Source of the DNA: Helicobacter ibis
GTDB lineage: Bacteria; Campylobacterota; Campylobacteria; Campylobacterales; Helicobacteraceae
Assembly: GCF_027859255.1 (NCBI RefSeq)
Contig: NZ_JAQHXR010000003.1
Span: 1 to 64,000 of the forward strand
DNA length: 64,000 bases
Direction: 5' to 3'
In this document: positions 1 through 8,376 of the stretch, piece by piece
Numbering within the stretch: the stretch's first letter is position 1
Layout of the letters: each line of letters begins with the position of its first letter
The notes under the pieces: model-generated
The model's database searches: none
Seen by the model: only the letters and a program-made list of their open reading frames with translations
What the model was told of the DNA's origin: nothing
Program-made: the position numbers and the translations under genes

Positions 1-75
1 AACACCTCTTTATTATTGAAAGCTCATAAAGAAAAATCAACAAAAAAGGAATGAAAGTATAACGAAAGAAGCTTA

Positions 76-97
76 AGGGAGGTTGAAATTACTCCCT
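76..97 (-). terminator. Possible hairpin at the end of the TraT-like gene
   Basis: AGGGAG and CTCCCT arms are separated by 10 bases and straddle the stop codon of the minus-strand lipoprotein gene. The downstream sequence on that strand is only moderately T-rich, so this is a weak intrinsic-terminator candidate. Confidence 0.35.
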
Positions 98-700
98 AAA
101 AATTCCACTTATTTGTGAAGAGATTCTATCTTCTAGCATATTTACTATCTCACCTAATTGTAGATTACGCCTTGAAGCTTCGGCTATCATGGTTGTTTGC
201 CTTTGTGTATAATGCCCATAGTTATTTATTTGCTTTATACTAACATCAACTTGCATTTGTATTATAGTATCCTCTGAAGCATGTCCAAGCAACGCACCAA
301 GTGTAGCACCAGCTAATCCACTAAGAACCGCACCAGTAGCACCGCTATTATATCCACCAATACCAGCACCAATCGCACCGCCAATGATCGCACCATCTGC
401 AGTATTTTCCTCTCTTTTTACATTGCAATACAAAATATTTGTCTGCAAAATAAATACTGCCTCATTTGGATTGTTAGTTACAAGATAGCCCATATTTTCG
501 AGGCTTTTTACAAGCTTTGGTTTTAGATTCACATATTCGCCACTTGTATTGCTAACAGAAATAAAAATCACTCTATCATTCATATGCACAGGATCAATGA
601 ATATACTATTTGTCATACTCACATTGCTTTGCACTTGGTTTGTCGCACACCCAGATAATAAAAAAATAAAAAACGCTAATACAGAAAATATCCGAATCAT
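89..700 (-). CDS. TraT-like outer-membrane lipoprotein
   Basis: A 203-residue lipoprotein. The N-terminus is a lipoprotein signal with lipobox LLSGC and lipidated Cys about residue 18. A Gly/Ala-rich membrane-insertion segment (about 103-142) holds repeated small-residue zipper motifs such as [18 protein letters not shown]. Size, position of this segment and flanking motifs ([15 protein letters not shown]) match the TraT complement-resistance/surface-exclusion family of plasmids, which also occurs chromosomally in Campylobacterota. TraT forms an outer-membrane oligomer that limits conjugative entry and aids serum survival; here the role is inferred. The start overlaps the hemB stop by an ATGA, so it is probably the last gene of the arsRS-hemB transcript. 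No conjugation genes are nearby. Confidence 0.75.
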   Translation of the reverse strand: MIRIFSVLAFFIFLLSGCATNQVQSNVSMTNSIFIDPVHMNDRVIFISVSNTSGEYVNLKPKLVKSLENMGYLVTNNPNEAVFILQTNILYCNVKREENTADGAIIGGAIGAGIGGYNSGATGAVLSGLAGATLGALLGHASEDTIIQMQVDVSIKQINNYGHYTQRQTTMIAEASRRNLQLGEIVNMLEDRISSQISGIFRE

Positions 701-1674
701 AATTCACTCCTTAAAAGCATAGCAACCTCTTTAGCATGATAGCTAATTATAATATCTGCTCCTGCCCTCTTAAAGCCAACCATAGTCTCTAATAACACTC
801 TATTATAATCAATAATCCCAGCTTTTTGTGCAAATTTTAGCATTGCATACTCTCCGCTTACATTATACACAGCTAACGGAAGTAGCGTCCTTTCTCTAAT
901 GTCCCTTACAATATCAAGATACGCTAAGGCAGGTTTTACCATCAAAATATCTGCACCTTGTGCATCATCTTCGATTGATTCTAATATGGCCTCTCTTCTG
1001 TTAGCTGGGTTTTGCTGATAACTCTTTCTATCACCAAAGCTAGGTGTGCTTTGTGCTACATCTCTAAATGGACCATAATATCCACTAGCAAACTTTGTAG
1101 AATAGCTCATTATAGGCAAATGACTAAATCCACCTTCATCAAGTGCTTTTCTTAAAGAATATATCATGCCATCCATAGCACCACTTGGAGCAATTATATC
1201 TGCACCGCTTTGTGCTAGTATCAAGGCTTGTTTGTCCAATATTTCCAAGGTTAAGTCATTATCTACGCTATTTAGTTTTGGATTTAAGATTCCACAATGC
1301 CCATGGTCTGTATATTCACAAAAGCACAAATCAACACAAACAAGCATATTTGGGAAGTTCTTCTTTATCTCTCGCACAGCTTTTGCAACTATGCCTTCAT
1401 CATCTAATGCTTCACTTCCTATGCTATCTTTTATATTTGGAATCCCAAAAAGAATTATGGAATTTATCCCCAAACCTTGCAACTCTCCACATTCTCTCAA
1501 AACCTCATCAATGCTTAGCTGATAAACGCCCGGCATGGATTCTATTGTGTTTTTAATATTATTCCCAAGCACAACAAAAATAGGATAAATAAAATCTTTT
1601 ATATGTAACGAAGTTTCTTCTACCATATCTCGCACAATAGGGTTTAGTCTCATTCTTCTTAATCGCTTAAACAT
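697..1674 (-). CDS. hemB: Delta-aminolevulinic acid dehydratase (porphobilinogen synthase)
   Basis: HemB condenses two 5-aminolevulinate molecules to porphobilinogen in haem synthesis. Visible family motifs include the metal-site region [16 protein letters not shown], the Schiff-base lysine regions [19 protein letters not shown] and [12 protein letters not shown], and [10 protein letters not shown] place the start at 1674 ([12 protein letters not shown], the usual HemB N-terminus) because a GGAAAAAG ribosome site precedes it; the open frame extends 20 codons further upstream without support. The start overlaps the arsS-like stop by 8 bases, so the genes are translationally coupled. The arsR-arsS-hemB order is also found in H. 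pylori. Confidence 0.95.
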   Translation of the reverse strand: MFKRLRRMRLNPIVRDMVEETSLHIKDFIYPIFVVLGNNIKNTIESMPGVYQLSIDEVLRECGELQGLGINSIILFGIPNIKDSIGSEALDDEGIVAKAVREIKKNFPNMLVCVDLCFCEYTDHGHCGILNPKLNSVDNDLTLEILDKQALILAQSGADIIAPSGAMDGMIYSLRKALDEGGFSHLPIMSYSTKFASGYYGPFRDVAQSTPSFGDRKSYQQNPANRREAILESIEDDAQGADILMVKPALAYLDIVRDIRERTLLPLAVYNVSGEYAMLKFAQKAGIIDYNRVLLETMVGFKRAGADIIISYHAKEVAMLLRSEL

Positions 1675-2917
1675 CTTTTTCCTTTCTGCAAAAGTTTTGA
1701 ACAACTTGCTTGATTGTAAATATATTATATCCATTGCTATGTTTATATTCTAGCTTTAATTCTTGGCTTTCTAACGTGCTATTTACAATATATATACCCA
1801 AGCCAAAACCGCCACTAGGATTTGAATCTTGCTTAAAAAAAGGCTTAGAATAATCCTTAAAATCTCCCTTTAGTTCTATTCCATAATTTTTAATCAACAC
1901 ATCTCTATCATTGACGATAATTTCTACTCTCCCATGTGTCTTATATTTTAAAGCATTATCCAAAAGATTCTTAACAGCTAAGCTAATCATCTCAAAATCA
2001 ACATACAACAAATATTCATCTTCTGGCAAAATAAAGTATTCTCTAACTTGTTGAGAATCTAAAAGCAACATAGAAAAAACTTTATCCAAAATTTCACTTA
2101 AATAGTAACTATGTTTGTTTAATGCATGGTTTTTTGAGCTTAGTTTTTCTATATTGGCAAACTCATCAATTAGAGAATTCAAACGAATAAATACCGAACA
2201 AAGTCTATCTTTATACACAGAATCTTCTAACATTTCTGCGGTGATTCTGCCCTTTGTAATTGGAGTTTTTAGCTCATGCATTATTGCTCTTAAAAATAGT
2301 TTCCGCGAATTATTTAATGCATTTATCTTTTCTACTGCATGATTAAATTCATCTGCAACTTCACCAATCTCATCATACTGCTTAATTGGTATTGATATAT
2401 TTGTATCACCATTGGCAAACTTTCTTATCTCTCGTCGCAATATTTTAAGTGGCAAGATACTCTTTATAACAAGGCCAAACAAAAAAACTACAACAAAAAA
2501 TCCAACAAAGGTTAATATATAATAATTTAGCAATTTCGTTGTATGAAAATCGCCATACAAACTCCATGAAGTAGGCGTTTGTAACAATAAATATACTGCA
2601 TGATCATCTTTGATTATTTTTGCATATACTCCATATTCTAAATTGTTAGCTAAATGATGAGAAAATTTTCTTAAAATATCAGAATCATTAATCTCATTTA
2701 AATCCAACTCATGCAAATACTTTTCTATCAAGTCTATATTTCCGCCAAATCTTACAAGCTGGTTTATGGTTGCTAAAAATTGATTGTATTTTAGTTGATT
2801 ATTTAGCATTTCATTATTAATCTCTTCTCTTATGAAGTAATACGAAGAAGCACCCAAAAAAAAGATAGCAACTACAAATAAGATTGTAATTTTTATAAAT
2901 ATAGATGTTTTAAACAT
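1667..2917 (-). CDS. arsS: Sensor histidine kinase, ArsS-like
   Basis: A membrane sensor kinase of 416 residues. It has TM1 about residues 7-25, a periplasmic sensor domain of about 100 residues, TM2 about 131-154, a HAMP linker, and a HisKA box HELKTP with phospho-accepting His about 214. The HATPase domain shows N-box NLLDNALKY and a G-box GGFGLGIYI. Partnering the response regulator 3 bases upstream and preceding hemB matches the acid-responsive ArsRS system of H. pylori. The periplasmic domain contains several His residues (for example SHHLANN), consistent with pH sensing in ArsS, but the signal here is inferred from gene order. Confidence 0.88.
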   Translation of the reverse strand: MFKTSIFIKITILFVVAIFFLGASSYYFIREEINNEMLNNQLKYNQFLATINQLVRFGGNIDLIEKYLHELDLNEINDSDILRKFSHHLANNLEYGVYAKIIKDDHAVYLLLQTPTSWSLYGDFHTTKLLNYYILTFVGFFVVVFLFGLVIKSILPLKILRREIRKFANGDTNISIPIKQYDEIGEVADEFNHAVEKINALNNSRKLFLRAIMHELKTPITKGRITAEMLEDSVYKDRLCSVFIRLNSLIDEFANIEKLSSKNHALNKHSYYLSEILDKVFSMLLLDSQQVREYFILPEDEYLLYVDFEMISLAVKNLLDNALKYKTHGRVEIIVNDRDVLIKNYGIELKGDFKDYSKPFFKQDSNPSGGFGLGIYIVNSTLESQELKLEYKHSNGYNIFTIKQVVQNFCRKEKDV

Positions 2918-2920
2918 TAC

Positions 2921-3610
2921 CTAGTCCGTATCGCCTTTTATTTGTAGCTTATATCCTATGCCCCGTATTGAATGTATATACTTTTGACCATTTTTTTCTA
3001 TTTTTGCTCTAAGTCTGCCTATTATTACATCTATACTTTTATTTCCAGAATCTGGATTTATAGAATCTGCATTCATTGCTATTGCATCTCTAGTTAGTGC
3101 TTTATCTTTATTCTCCAACATGAAGCTAAGGATTTCATACTCTGCTTTGGTTAAAGGAAGCAAAGTATCATGCAAATATATTTCTCTGCTATCCTTGTTT
3201 AACTTAAATGGCAAAATTGACACTTGATTTTCATCTTGCTTAATGTTTTTATTATATCTTCTAAGGACACTATATATCCTAGCTACAAGCTCTTTTGGGT
3301 CATATGGTTTTGGCAGATAGTCATCAGCACCATACTCTAGTCCTAAAACTCTATCATCAACATCATTTCTTGCGGAGGTAATTATAATTGGTAGTTGTTT
3401 TTCTTTAGCTACCCTTCTGCATACTTCAAGCCCATCTAAATTTGGGAGTGTTAGATCTAAAAGAAGGAGGTCAAAATGTTGAGCGTTTATTGCACTCATA
3501 CCCGTATAGGGCTCATCATAATTTACTACATTAATATCATGAGCTTTCAAGTATTCAGCAAGGATTGCAGCTAACTCTAAATCATCTTCTATCATCAATA
3601 TTTCTAGCAT
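2921..3610 (-). CDS. arsR: OmpR-family response regulator, ArsR-like
   Basis: A 229-residue regulator. The receiver domain has acidic pocket EDD (residues 8-10), phospho-acceptor Asp about 52 in LLLDLTLP, Thr/Ser in ITSA, and Lys in [14 protein letters not shown]. The C-terminal winged helix carries [23 protein letters not shown] and a terminal hairpin RGIGYKL. It is a transcription factor phosphorylated by the adjacent kinase, whose start lies 3 bases after its stop. In H. pylori the orthologous ArsR (HP0166) is essential and governs urease and acid-response genes; essentiality and regulon here are not visible from sequence. Confidence 0.9.
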   Translation of the reverse strand: MLEILMIEDDLELAAILAEYLKAHDINVVNYDEPYTGMSAINAQHFDLLLLDLTLPNLDGLEVCRRVAKEKQLPIIITSARNDVDDRVLGLEYGADDYLPKPYDPKELVARIYSVLRRYNKNIKQDENQVSILPFKLNKDSREIYLHDTLLPLTKAEYEILSFMLENKDKALTRDAIAMNADSINPDSGNKSIDVIIGRLRAKIEKNGQKYIHSIRGIGYKLQIKGDTD

Positions 3611-3623
3611 GGCGTATTCCTAT

Positions 3624-3857
3624 TTAAGAAAAAGGAGGATTGGGTATTTTAGGGGGGGTTATTTTATTAGGAATAACACCTGCTAGATTGATAATTTCAA
3701 AGAACTTACTCGCACTAATCTTCCTTAAACAAAGGAGGAGCGGATGAAAAACATCTTTTATAAAAACAAGCTTTTGCTTGTATCTCAAATCACTCATTTG
3801 AGATACTGAAATTATAAATCCATAAAGTAAATAGATAGTAAATAATAATTTTTTCAT
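3624..3857 (-). CDS. Small hypothetical protein with N-terminal hydrophobic segment
   Basis: A 77-residue unrecognised protein with a signal-like start (MKKLLFTIYLLYGFIISVSQ), a basic middle and a proline-rich tail (TPPKIPNPP). Its start overlaps the upstream ciaD-like stop (ATGA), supporting translation. The tail is encoded over a run of seven C on the coding strand (3652-3658), short for phase variation. It could be the remnant of a longer gene. No function can be assigned. Confidence 0.4.
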   Translation of the reverse strand: MKKLLFTIYLLYGFIISVSQMSDLRYKQKLVFIKDVFHPLLLCLRKISASKFFEIINLAGVIPNKITPPKIPNPPFS

Positions 3858-4252
3858 TTTGCACTTTTTCTTTCATCAATTATTGCTAGGGTAAATTCTA
3901 AGAAATTAAGTACCATGTCTAATTTTGCCTCTATATTTCTATTATTTGGAGATTGCAATCCTTCAAATAACACTAAGATTCTATCTTGCAGAGATTCTAA
4001 AAACTTTTCTTCTTCTAAGTAATATTTTTCTAATAATTCCTTCAACTCATCAGCATTTTTATAGTTTAATTTTTCTATTTTTCGCTTATATGCACTCTCT
4101 ATCTGTGGAATCTCATCAAAATCATCACTAGGTATTATATCTAGCAGTGCGTCTCGCTCTGGTTTTCCGTCTATATTATCACTATCTTGTGAATAATCAC
4201 CCTTTGTATCTATTTCTGCTAATGTCTGTAAAATCGCTTCTTTTAATTCCAT
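3854..4252 (-). CDS. CiaD-like C-terminal domain protein
   Basis: About 132 residues: an acidic low-complexity first half, a coiled-coil middle and a C-terminal block (FLESLQDRILVLFEGLQSPN, then LDMVLNFLEFTLAIIDE). This resembles, from memory, the C-terminus of Campylobacter CiaD/Cj0788, a protein linked to invasion and secretion, and related epsilonproteobacterial proteins. I choose ATG 4252, which has an AGGTGG site upstream, over the GTG at 4267. It overlaps the preceding small TPR-like gene by 10 bases, so the three short genes look co-translated. A CiaD-type virulence role is not shown by the sequence. Confidence 0.6.
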   Translation of the reverse strand: MELKEAILQTLAEIDTKGDYSQDSDNIDGKPERDALLDIIPSDDFDEIPQIESAYKRKIEKLNYKNADELKELLEKYYLEEEKFLESLQDRILVLFEGLQSPNNRNIEAKLDMVLNFLEFTLAIIDERKSAK

Positions 4253-4491
4253 AACTGCAATAACCACCTTTCAAACTCATTAAACTCTACCTTGCTATCC
4301 ATCTTTATAAATAAATCTAACATATCAGAATTTGCCTTGCCATATCTCTTTCTATTGCTTGTTAGCCTATGTAATGCGATTCTAGCTTCAACATTATCTG
4401 GATTTTCTTTTAGTATTTCTTTGTAGATTTCTGCTGCTTCATGCCTATGACCCTGTATTTCATAGATATTTGCTAAAGTTAAAGTCTTCAC
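4243..4491 (-). CDS. Small TPR-like protein
   Basis: An 82-residue protein whose first half forms one to one-and-a-half tetratricopeptide-type helical hairpins (LANIYEIQGHRHEAAEIYKE, then ENPDNVEARIALHRL). The second half is unrecognised and ends FERWLLQLWN. It sits between two small conserved-looking genes on the same strand with overlap or short spacing, as in other Campylobacterota. A protein-protein adaptor role is a guess from the TPR fold only. Confidence 0.6.
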   Translation of the reverse strand: MKTLTLANIYEIQGHRHEAAEIYKEILKENPDNVEARIALHRLTSNRKRYGKANSDMLDLFIKMDSKVEFNEFERWLLQLWN

Positions 4492-4500
4492 TTAAATATC

Positions 4501-4725
4501 CTAAAAATCATCTTTATAAACTACAAGTTTTCTTCCATTCCAATACCAATCCTTGCTATAAAGGAACTTCTTAAAAGTCTCTGGCACTTTTAGAAAAAAG
4601 ATTCTTTGCGGTTCAATATCATTAGATAACAACGCATGCTCTATGCTCAAAGTCAGATTTTCCAAGCTAGAAGCCTTTATCCCATCTACTAGAACTTCTT
4701 GGCTCTCATGCGAAATAATGGTCAT
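4501..4725 (-). CDS. Small hypothetical protein, first gene of the minus-strand cluster
   Basis: A 74-residue cytoplasmic protein without recognised domain; it contains hydrophobic beta-like stretches (ILVDGIKA-type start, PQRIFFLKVPETFKKFL) and a Trp/Tyr-rich C-terminal part (KDWYWNGRKLVVYKDDF). It lies 9 bases upstream of the TPR-like gene and is divergent from modE across a 122-base gap, so it probably starts the operon running to traT. Function unknown. Confidence 0.55.
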   Translation of the reverse strand: MTIISHESQEVLVDGIKASSLENLTLSIEHALLSNDIEPQRIFFLKVPETFKKFLYSKDWYWNGRKLVVYKDDF

Positions 4726-4783
4726 AAGATTCCTTAAGATGTATTTATTTTTAACAATTTTTGATTATATCATGTTTTAACGC

Positions 4784-4812
4784 TTGACAAGCAATATATA
4801 AATTTATATACT
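4784..4812 (+). promoter_or_regulatory. Sigma-70 promoter of the mod operon with an embedded 16-bp palindrome
   Basis: TTGACA at 4784-4789 and TATACT at 4807-4812 are separated by 17 bases. The spacer and -10 contain the perfect palindrome TATATAAATTTATATA (4795-4810). The next gene is modE, so the palindrome is a good candidate for the ModE operator, whose known sites are AT-rich inverted repeats containing TATATA. Confidence 0.65.
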
Positions 4813-4847
4813 TTGGTAGAACACTAAAGTTAAGGAATGATTGATTT

Positions 4848-5639
4848 ATGGAAGTAGAAGGAAGATTTTGGATTAAAGAACAAGGCAAAAACTTCTTAGG
4901 GCATGGCAAAGTTGAGCTACTAGAGTTAATAGACAAAAGTGGCTCAATTTCACAAGCTGCCAAAACTATGAAAATGAGCTACAAAGCCGCATGGGATAGT
5001 ATAGATAGCATAAATAAGCTATCAAAAGAGCCTTTGGTATGTGTAGTAAGGGGAGGTAAAAGTGGCGGCGGAGCAAAACTCACACAAAAAGGTCTCAAAC
5101 TTATAAAAATATTCCGACAAATGGAAAGGCTCAATGAAGCATTACTTAATGTGTTTAAAAACGACTTAGAATCTTTAGAAGATTCTACAATAGAAAATCC
5201 ACTACATTTTAGGAGCGTAACGATGAAAACTAGCGCTAGAAATCAACTACAAGGCGAGATAATCGAAATTAAAACCGGAAAAGTAAATGCTGAAGTAATA
5301 TTAAAAACGCGAAACAATTTAACAATTAGTAGCATAATAACGATGAGTTCATTAGATGAGCTAGGGCTAAAAGTGGGCATGAAATGCTATGCACTAATAA
5401 AGGCAAATTGGATTGTAGTCTTTGATGAAAAGCCAAGCAAAATCTCAATGAAAAACTGCATCGAAGGCGAGGTAACAAACATAATTAATGGTGCTATAAA
5501 TTGTCAAGTAGAGATAAATAGCAATGGTGAGAGGTTAAGTGCGATAATAACAGAATCCTCACAAGATTCAATAAAGCTAAACATCGGAGATAAAGTTTGG
5601 TTTGGCTTTAAGGCTAATAATGTAATTTTAGGAATTTAA
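4848..5639 (+). CDS. modE: Molybdate-responsive regulator ModE with two TOBE domains
   Basis: A 263-residue protein of full ModE architecture. The N-terminal winged helix (SGSISQAAKTMKMSYKAAWDSI, then GGKSGGGAKLTQKGLKLI) is diagnostic of the ModE DNA-binding domain. Two C-terminal TOBE (molbindin) repeats span about 128-190 and 200-262. Molybdate-bound ModE represses molybdate uptake genes, and modA follows 10 bases downstream. It probably autoregulates through the palindrome in its own promoter. Confidence 0.92.
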   Translation: MEVEGRFWIKEQGKNFLGHGKVELLELIDKSGSISQAAKTMKMSYKAAWDSIDSINKLSKEPLVCVVRGGKSGGGAKLTQKGLKLIKIFRQMERLNEALLNVFKNDLESLEDSTIENPLHFRSVTMKTSARNQLQGEIIEIKTGKVNAEVILKTRNNLTISSIITMSSLDELGLKVGMKCYALIKANWIVVFDEKPSKISMKNCIEGEVTNIINGAINCQVEINSNGERLSAIITESSQDSIKLNIGDKVWFGFKANNVILGI

Positions 5640-5649
5640 AGGAGAAAAG

Positions 5650-6414
5650 ATGAAAAATGTAATCAAAAAACTAACAATAAGCGTAATTGCTGGAATCTGC
5701 TTAAGCATTAATGCTAATGCAGAAGATATTAGGGTGCTAGGTGCAGCTTCGCTAAAATATGTGCTAGAAGATATAAAAAATGACTTTTTAAAAAACAGAC
5801 CAAATGATAAAATAGAAATTTCTTACATTTCAAGTGGCAAGGCTTTCGCACAGATTCAAAATGGAGCACCTGTGCATTTGTTTGTATCAGCAGATACAGA
5901 CTATCCTGCAAAATTATTTAAAGAAAATCTAGCACCAAACAAAGAAGAAGTATATGCTAAAGGCAAATTAGTGCTATGGAGCAATAATAAAAGCTTCAAA
6001 ATTACAAAATTTGAAGATATTTTAAACAAAAACATAAAGCATATTTCAATACCAAACCCAAAACTAGCACCATATGGAAGAGCAAGCATGGAAGCACTAG
6101 AATCTACAAATATGCTAAAAGATGTAAAAGATAAATTTGTAACTGGTGAGAGCATAGGTACTGCTACAACTTATGTAGAATCAAACAATGCAGAAGTAGG
6201 CTTTACTGCACTATCAATGCTTGGTGAAGGCGGGATTAATACTCCTGCTATGAGCTTTGTAGCAATCGATGAAAAGCTATACAAGCCAATAGAACAAGCA
6301 CTAATAATTCCAAATTTTGGTAAAGATTCTAAACTAGCAAATGAATTTAAAGACTATATTTTAAGTAAAGACGCAAAAGAAAAATTTATAAAATTTGGTT
6401 ATAGCGTTGAATAA
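5650..6414 (+). CDS. modA: Periplasmic molybdate-binding protein
   Basis: A 254-residue solute-binding protein of the ModABC importer. It has a Sec signal peptide (cleavage near NANA-ED, about residue 24) and ModA motifs: VLGAASLKYVLEDI, ISYISSGKAFAQIQNGAPVHLFVSADTDYP, IPNPKLAPYGRASMEAL, and the Ser/Gly residues that hold the oxyanion. An AGGAGAAAAG site precedes the ATG. Its stop overlaps the start of the TOBE protein gene, indicating coupled translation. Confidence 0.93.
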   Translation: MKNVIKKLTISVIAGICLSINANAEDIRVLGAASLKYVLEDIKNDFLKNRPNDKIEISYISSGKAFAQIQNGAPVHLFVSADTDYPAKLFKENLAPNKEEVYAKGKLVLWSNNKSFKITKFEDILNKNIKHISIPNPKLAPYGRASMEALESTNMLKDVKDKFVTGESIGTATTYVESNNAEVGFTALSMLGEGGINTPAMSFVAIDEKLYKPIEQALIIPNFGKDSKLANEFKDYILSKDAKEKFIKFGYSVE

Positions 6415-6766
6415 AATACAAGCAAAAGTTATAGATTCTAAGACTAGTGGAGATATTTCTCGCATAATTGCAAATGCAAATGGACTGATATTTTCTATAA
6501 TACTTTTAGAATCTCGAAAAATAGGAGATATAATCACACTAGCCTTTAAAGAAAGCAATATCTTAGTAGCAAGAAATATACAAGGAGCTAACAATATTTT
6601 CGTTGCAAATGTGGAATCTTGTGAGCAAGATTCCATGTTTTTAAAGCTAAAGCTAAAAAGTAATAACTTACAAATAGAGGCAATTACCAATATAGATTCC
6701 AACTTTAAAGAGGGAGAAAAAGTAGTGTGGCATATTTTAGAGAGTGAAATAATGATAATAGAGTAG
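6407..6766 (+). CDS. TOBE-domain molybdate/molybdopterin-binding protein
   Basis: About 119 residues containing two molbindin-like TOBE segments (NKIQAKVIDSKTSGDISRI and NIFVANVESCEQDSMFLKLK). The likely start is the TTG at 6407, overlapping the modA stop by 8 bases; an in-frame TTG at 6395 has no ribosome site. A comparable gene sits between modA and modB in Campylobacter. Small molbindins buffer or store molybdate in the cytoplasm; here it may also relay molybdate to ModE. The residues needed for oligomerisation cannot be judged by eye. Confidence 0.75.
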   Translation: MNKIQAKVIDSKTSGDISRIIANANGLIFSIILLESRKIGDIITLAFKESNILVARNIQGANNIFVANVESCEQDSMFLKLKLKSNNLQIEAITNIDSNFKEGEKVVWHILESEIMIIE

Positions 6767-6770
6767 AGAT

Positions 6771-7436
6771 ATGGAATCTTTTTTACAAACCATGCTTTTA
6801 ACTTTCAAAGTATCCATAATCACAACTGCTATATTACTTTGCATTGCGTTACCATTGGGATATTTTTTGGCATTTTATAAAAGCAAAATAACGCCGATTT
6901 TAGAAACCATAGTCTCAATGCCACTTGTATTGCCTCCTAGTGTGCTTGGCTTTTATTTACTAATTGCCTTTAGCCCACAAAATTTCTTAGGAGCATTTTT
7001 ATTAGAATATTTTGATATAAAGTTCGTCTTTAGCTTTGAAGGTGTAATTTTGGCCTCTATTATTTTCTCAATGCCATTTATGATAAATCCGATTCAAGCT
7101 GGTTTCGCAAGTTTGCCAAAATCACTATATGAAGCAGCACTAACACTTGGTAAAAGTAGGATTGAGATATTCTTTAAAGTACTAATCCCAAATATCAAAA
7201 ACTCGATCATAGTTGGAATTGTAGTTACATTTGCCCATACCATAGGAGAATTTGGCGTCATAATGATGATAGGTGGAAACATAGAAGGAGTAACTAGGGT
7301 TGCTAGTATTGCAATCTATGATGAAGTAGAATCTCTAAACTATGCACTAGCACATAAATACGCACTAACTTTGTTTCTAGTTACATTTTCTATCTTGCTC
7401 CTTACATTTTATCTAAACAAAAAAGACAAACTATGA
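6771..7436 (+). CDS. modB: Molybdate ABC transporter permease
   Basis: A 221-residue inner-membrane protein with about five transmembrane helices. The binding-protein-dependent transport loop EAALTLGKSRIEIFFKVLIP, which contacts ModC, is present, as is AHTIGEFGVIMMIGG, typical of ModB. It starts four bases after the TOBE gene and its stop overlaps modC by an ATGA. Confidence 0.93.
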   Translation: MESFLQTMLLTFKVSIITTAILLCIALPLGYFLAFYKSKITPILETIVSMPLVLPPSVLGFYLLIAFSPQNFLGAFLLEYFDIKFVFSFEGVILASIIFSMPFMINPIQAGFASLPKSLYEAALTLGKSRIEIFFKVLIPNIKNSIIVGIVVTFAHTIGEFGVIMMIGGNIEGVTRVASIAIYDEVESLNYALAHKYALTLFLVTFSILLLTFYLNKKDKL

Positions 7437-8338
7437 TAGAACTCAAATTTAAGAAGAATCTAATAAGTGCAAATGGAGATTTACTGTTAGATATAGATTG
7501 CAAAATAAACAAAAATGAACTAACAACTATATTTGGAAAATCAGGTGCTGGCAAGACAACTATACTAAAGATTCTAGCCGGACTTTTAACCCCAGAAGTT
7601 GGCTTAATTAAAGTAGAAGATGAAATATGGCTAGATACGCAAAAAAACATAAACCTAAAACCGCAAAATAGACAAATAGGATTCGTATTTCAAGACTATG
7701 CACTCTTCCCAAATATGTCTATAAGGGAGAATCTAGCCTTTGCAATACCAAAGCAAACAAGCAAGATACAAGCAAAAGAACAAATCGATGAAATACTAGA
7801 AATAACAGAGTTAACAAACCTGCAAAAACTAAAGCCAAATATGCTAAGCGGAGGACAACAACAAAGAGTAGCACTAGCTAGAGCAGTAATTAGAAAACCA
7901 AAGATTCTACTACTTGATGAGCCATTTAGTGCGTTGGATATAGAGATGAATGTAAAGTTAAGAGAGGAATTATTAAAGATACATAGACACTTTTCTCTTA
8001 GCACCTTTTTAGTTAGCCATAACTTTAGTGAGGTATTTTCTCTATCAAGCCATGTATTACATATGCAAAATGGAAAGGTTATAAAAAGTGGAACTGCTAA
8101 TGAAGTGTTTTTACGCGGGATTCCAAGTGGCAAAGTTAGACAAAGTGGAAATGTGCTTAATATAACAGAAAATGGGATTTTTTGTATAGTTAGCATTCTA
8201 ACCGGAAATGACATAATAAAATTAAGCATAACAAAAAATGAAGCAAAAGAGCTAAAAATAGGAGACCTAGTAATAATTAGCACAAAAGCCTTCAATCCTA
8301 CAATAACAAAATTAACTAAAAATATTCAATATTTTTAG
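7433..8338 (+). CDS. modC: Molybdate ABC transporter ATP-binding protein
   Basis: A 301-residue ATPase. It has Walker A GKSGAGKTT (residues 35-43), a Q-loop in FVFQDYALFP, signature LSGGQQQRVALARA, Walker B ILLLDEPFSALD and switch His in LVSHNFSEV. The last 60 residues form a TOBE-like regulatory region as in ModC (about 350 residues in E. coli), here somewhat shorter. It ends the modE-A-TOBE-B-C operon; the following methyltransferase is close enough to be read through. Confidence 0.93.
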   Translation: MIELKFKKNLISANGDLLLDIDCKINKNELTTIFGKSGAGKTTILKILAGLLTPEVGLIKVEDEIWLDTQKNINLKPQNRQIGFVFQDYALFPNMSIRENLAFAIPKQTSKIQAKEQIDEILEITELTNLQKLKPNMLSGGQQQRVALARAVIRKPKILLLDEPFSALDIEMNVKLREELLKIHRHFSLSTFLVSHNFSEVFSLSSHVLHMQNGKVIKSGTANEVFLRGIPSGKVRQSGNVLNITENGIFCIVSILTGNDIIKLSITKNEAKELKIGDLVIISTKAFNPTITKLTKNIQYF

Positions 8339-8376
8339 TTACAATTTTGCAAACTATACTTTACAAGGAAAATAGC

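Noticed and set aside
1166-1556. Plus-strand open frames over hemB
   Set aside because: Antisense shadows of hemB with no ribosome site and no recognisable protein features.
1675-1734. N-terminal 20-codon extension of HemB
   Set aside because: Lies inside the kinase coding end, has no ribosome site, and the usual HemB N-terminus begins at 1674 with GGAAAAAG upstream.
3652-3658. C7 run (coding strand) as a phase-variable tract in the 77-residue gene
   Set aside because: Seven bases is short for frequent slippage, and the run lies only about ten codons before the stop, so little would change.
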